Origin: Tannerellaceae bacterium
Lineage (GTDB): Bacteria > Bacteroidota > Bacteroidia > Bacteroidales > Tannerellaceae
Direction: 5' to 3'
Length of the DNA: 5,290 bases
NCBI GenBank assembly: GCA_031267205.1
Contig: JAIRZN010000123.1
Coordinates: 1-5,290 of the forward strand
Below the pieces are notes generated by a model, which saw only the letters and a program-made list of their open reading frames with translations, made no database searches and had not been told where the DNA came from. The position numbers and the translations under genes were made by a program. Positions 5,031 to 5,290 of the stretch are shown here, piece after piece; the first letter of the stretch is position 1, and every line of letters begins with the position of its first letter.

Positions 5031-5290
5031 ATGGGAAAAGTATGTGGTCTTAATGTACACAAAGATAGTGTCTTTGTCTGCATTTTGAGTGAAAATGGTG
5101 AGAAAATCCAGGAGAAGTTTGGTGTTTTGACAAGTGAGCTTAATTCATTACGCGATTTACTTGTTTCCCGTAGTGTAGGTGAAGTCGCTATGGAAAGTAC
5201 CAGTATATACTGGATGCCTATTTGGCGCTTTCTGGAGGGCAACTTTGACTTGAAACTTGTCAATCCTTATTTCATCAAGCAGTTGCCCGG
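5031..5290 (+). CDS. IS110-family transposase, N-terminal part (3' end outside window)
   Basis: IS110-family enzymes are DEDD recombinases with an N-terminal RuvC-like domain and a C-terminal serine domain, and are guided by a bridge RNA in the studied members. The visible 86 residues start MGKVCGLNVHKDSVFVCIL and include VAMESTSIYW (52-61), LVNPYFIKQLP (76-86) and an expected WMPIWRFLE stretch, all characteristic of the RuvC-like domain. The Glu of AMES (residue 55) fits the second acidic residue. The first acidic residue should be Asp in GLDVHK, but codon 5052-5054 is AAT, giving Asn8. If this base is right the enzyme is probably catalytically dead. The start at 5031 fits the family N-terminus; ATG 5008 is in another frame. 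The remaining DEDD residues and the serine domain lie beyond the window. Confidence 0.9.
   Translation, partial: MGKVCGLNVHKDSVFVCILSENGEKIQEKFGVLTSELNSLRDLLVSRSVGEVAMESTSIYWMPIWRFLEGNFDLKLVNPYFIKQLP

Larger units (their letters stand above)
4974..5290 (+). mobile_element. IS110/IS1111-type insertion sequence, left end (continues beyond window)
   Basis: The element begins close to 4973/4974, where IS1182 coding similarity stops in the middle of a conserved motif. Only about 57 bp lie between that junction and the transposase ATG at 5031. These contain a small palindrome, GTGG-TCTATG-CCAC (5001-5014). IS110-group elements carry a long left end that encodes the bridge RNA, whereas IS1111-group elements have a short left end and the RNA in the right end. 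The short left flank therefore favours the IS1111-like layout, an inference that needs the missing right end. Confidence 0.65.

Noticed and set aside
5006..5263. Minus-strand open frame of 85 codons
   Set aside because: Antisense to the clearly recognisable IS110 transposase.

Overview
The window looks like a Bacteroidales (Bacteroidetes) chromosome. The supporting signs are the NfeD/FloA/nucleoside phosphorylase gene block, an exported TPR plus PD40 protein with signal peptide, promoters of the TTTG / TAnnTTTG type, starts without clear Shine-Dalgarno sequences, and Bacteroidetes-style IS1182 and IS110 transposases. I cannot name the genus. The left 3.85 kb is a tidy, fairly G+C-rich minus-strand operon. 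The right 1.4 kb is visibly more A+T-rich and is made of intergenic DNA and insertion-sequence debris.

In the direction of transcription (right to left) the operon holds four genes. First is an exported TPR/PD40 repeat protein (2559-3848) with a Bacteroidetes-type -7 element just upstream (3874-3881). Next are a short NfeD-family membrane protein (1886-2374), flotillin-like FloA (881-1879) and a uridine-phosphorylase-type nucleoside phosphorylase (855 to the left edge, nearly complete). Gaps are 6-25 nt if the TPR/PD40 frame is followed to its second stop. NfeD and FloA are known partners in membrane-microdomain organisation. The roles of the TPR/PD40 protein and the phosphorylase in this unit are not evident.

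The TPR/PD40 gene carries an in-frame TAG after codon 429. Beyond it the same frame continues for 52 sense codons that read as a plausible conserved coiled C-terminus and stop 25 nt before nfeD. I read this as a nonsense mutation, a readthrough site or a base error.

Positions 3849-4283 contain no gene but do contain structured repeats: a split direct repeat about 80 bp apart, three copies of the octamer GACAGGTA, a 9-bp inverted repeat, and a nested stem-loop arrangement.

Positions 4284-5290 are a layered IS graveyard. Two diverged tandem copies of the 3' end of an IS66-type transposase gene lie on the minus strand. The second is cut by the left end of an IS1182-type element on the plus strand. 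That element keeps its promoter and the first 59 residues of its transposase before being cut by an IS110/IS1111-type element, which runs off the right edge. The IS110 transposase has Asn where the first catalytic Asp of its DEDD motif should be. No CRISPR array, tRNA, rRNA or defence system was seen. The most notable items are the amber codon, the Asp-to-Asn change, the nested IS structure and the unexplained intergenic repeats.
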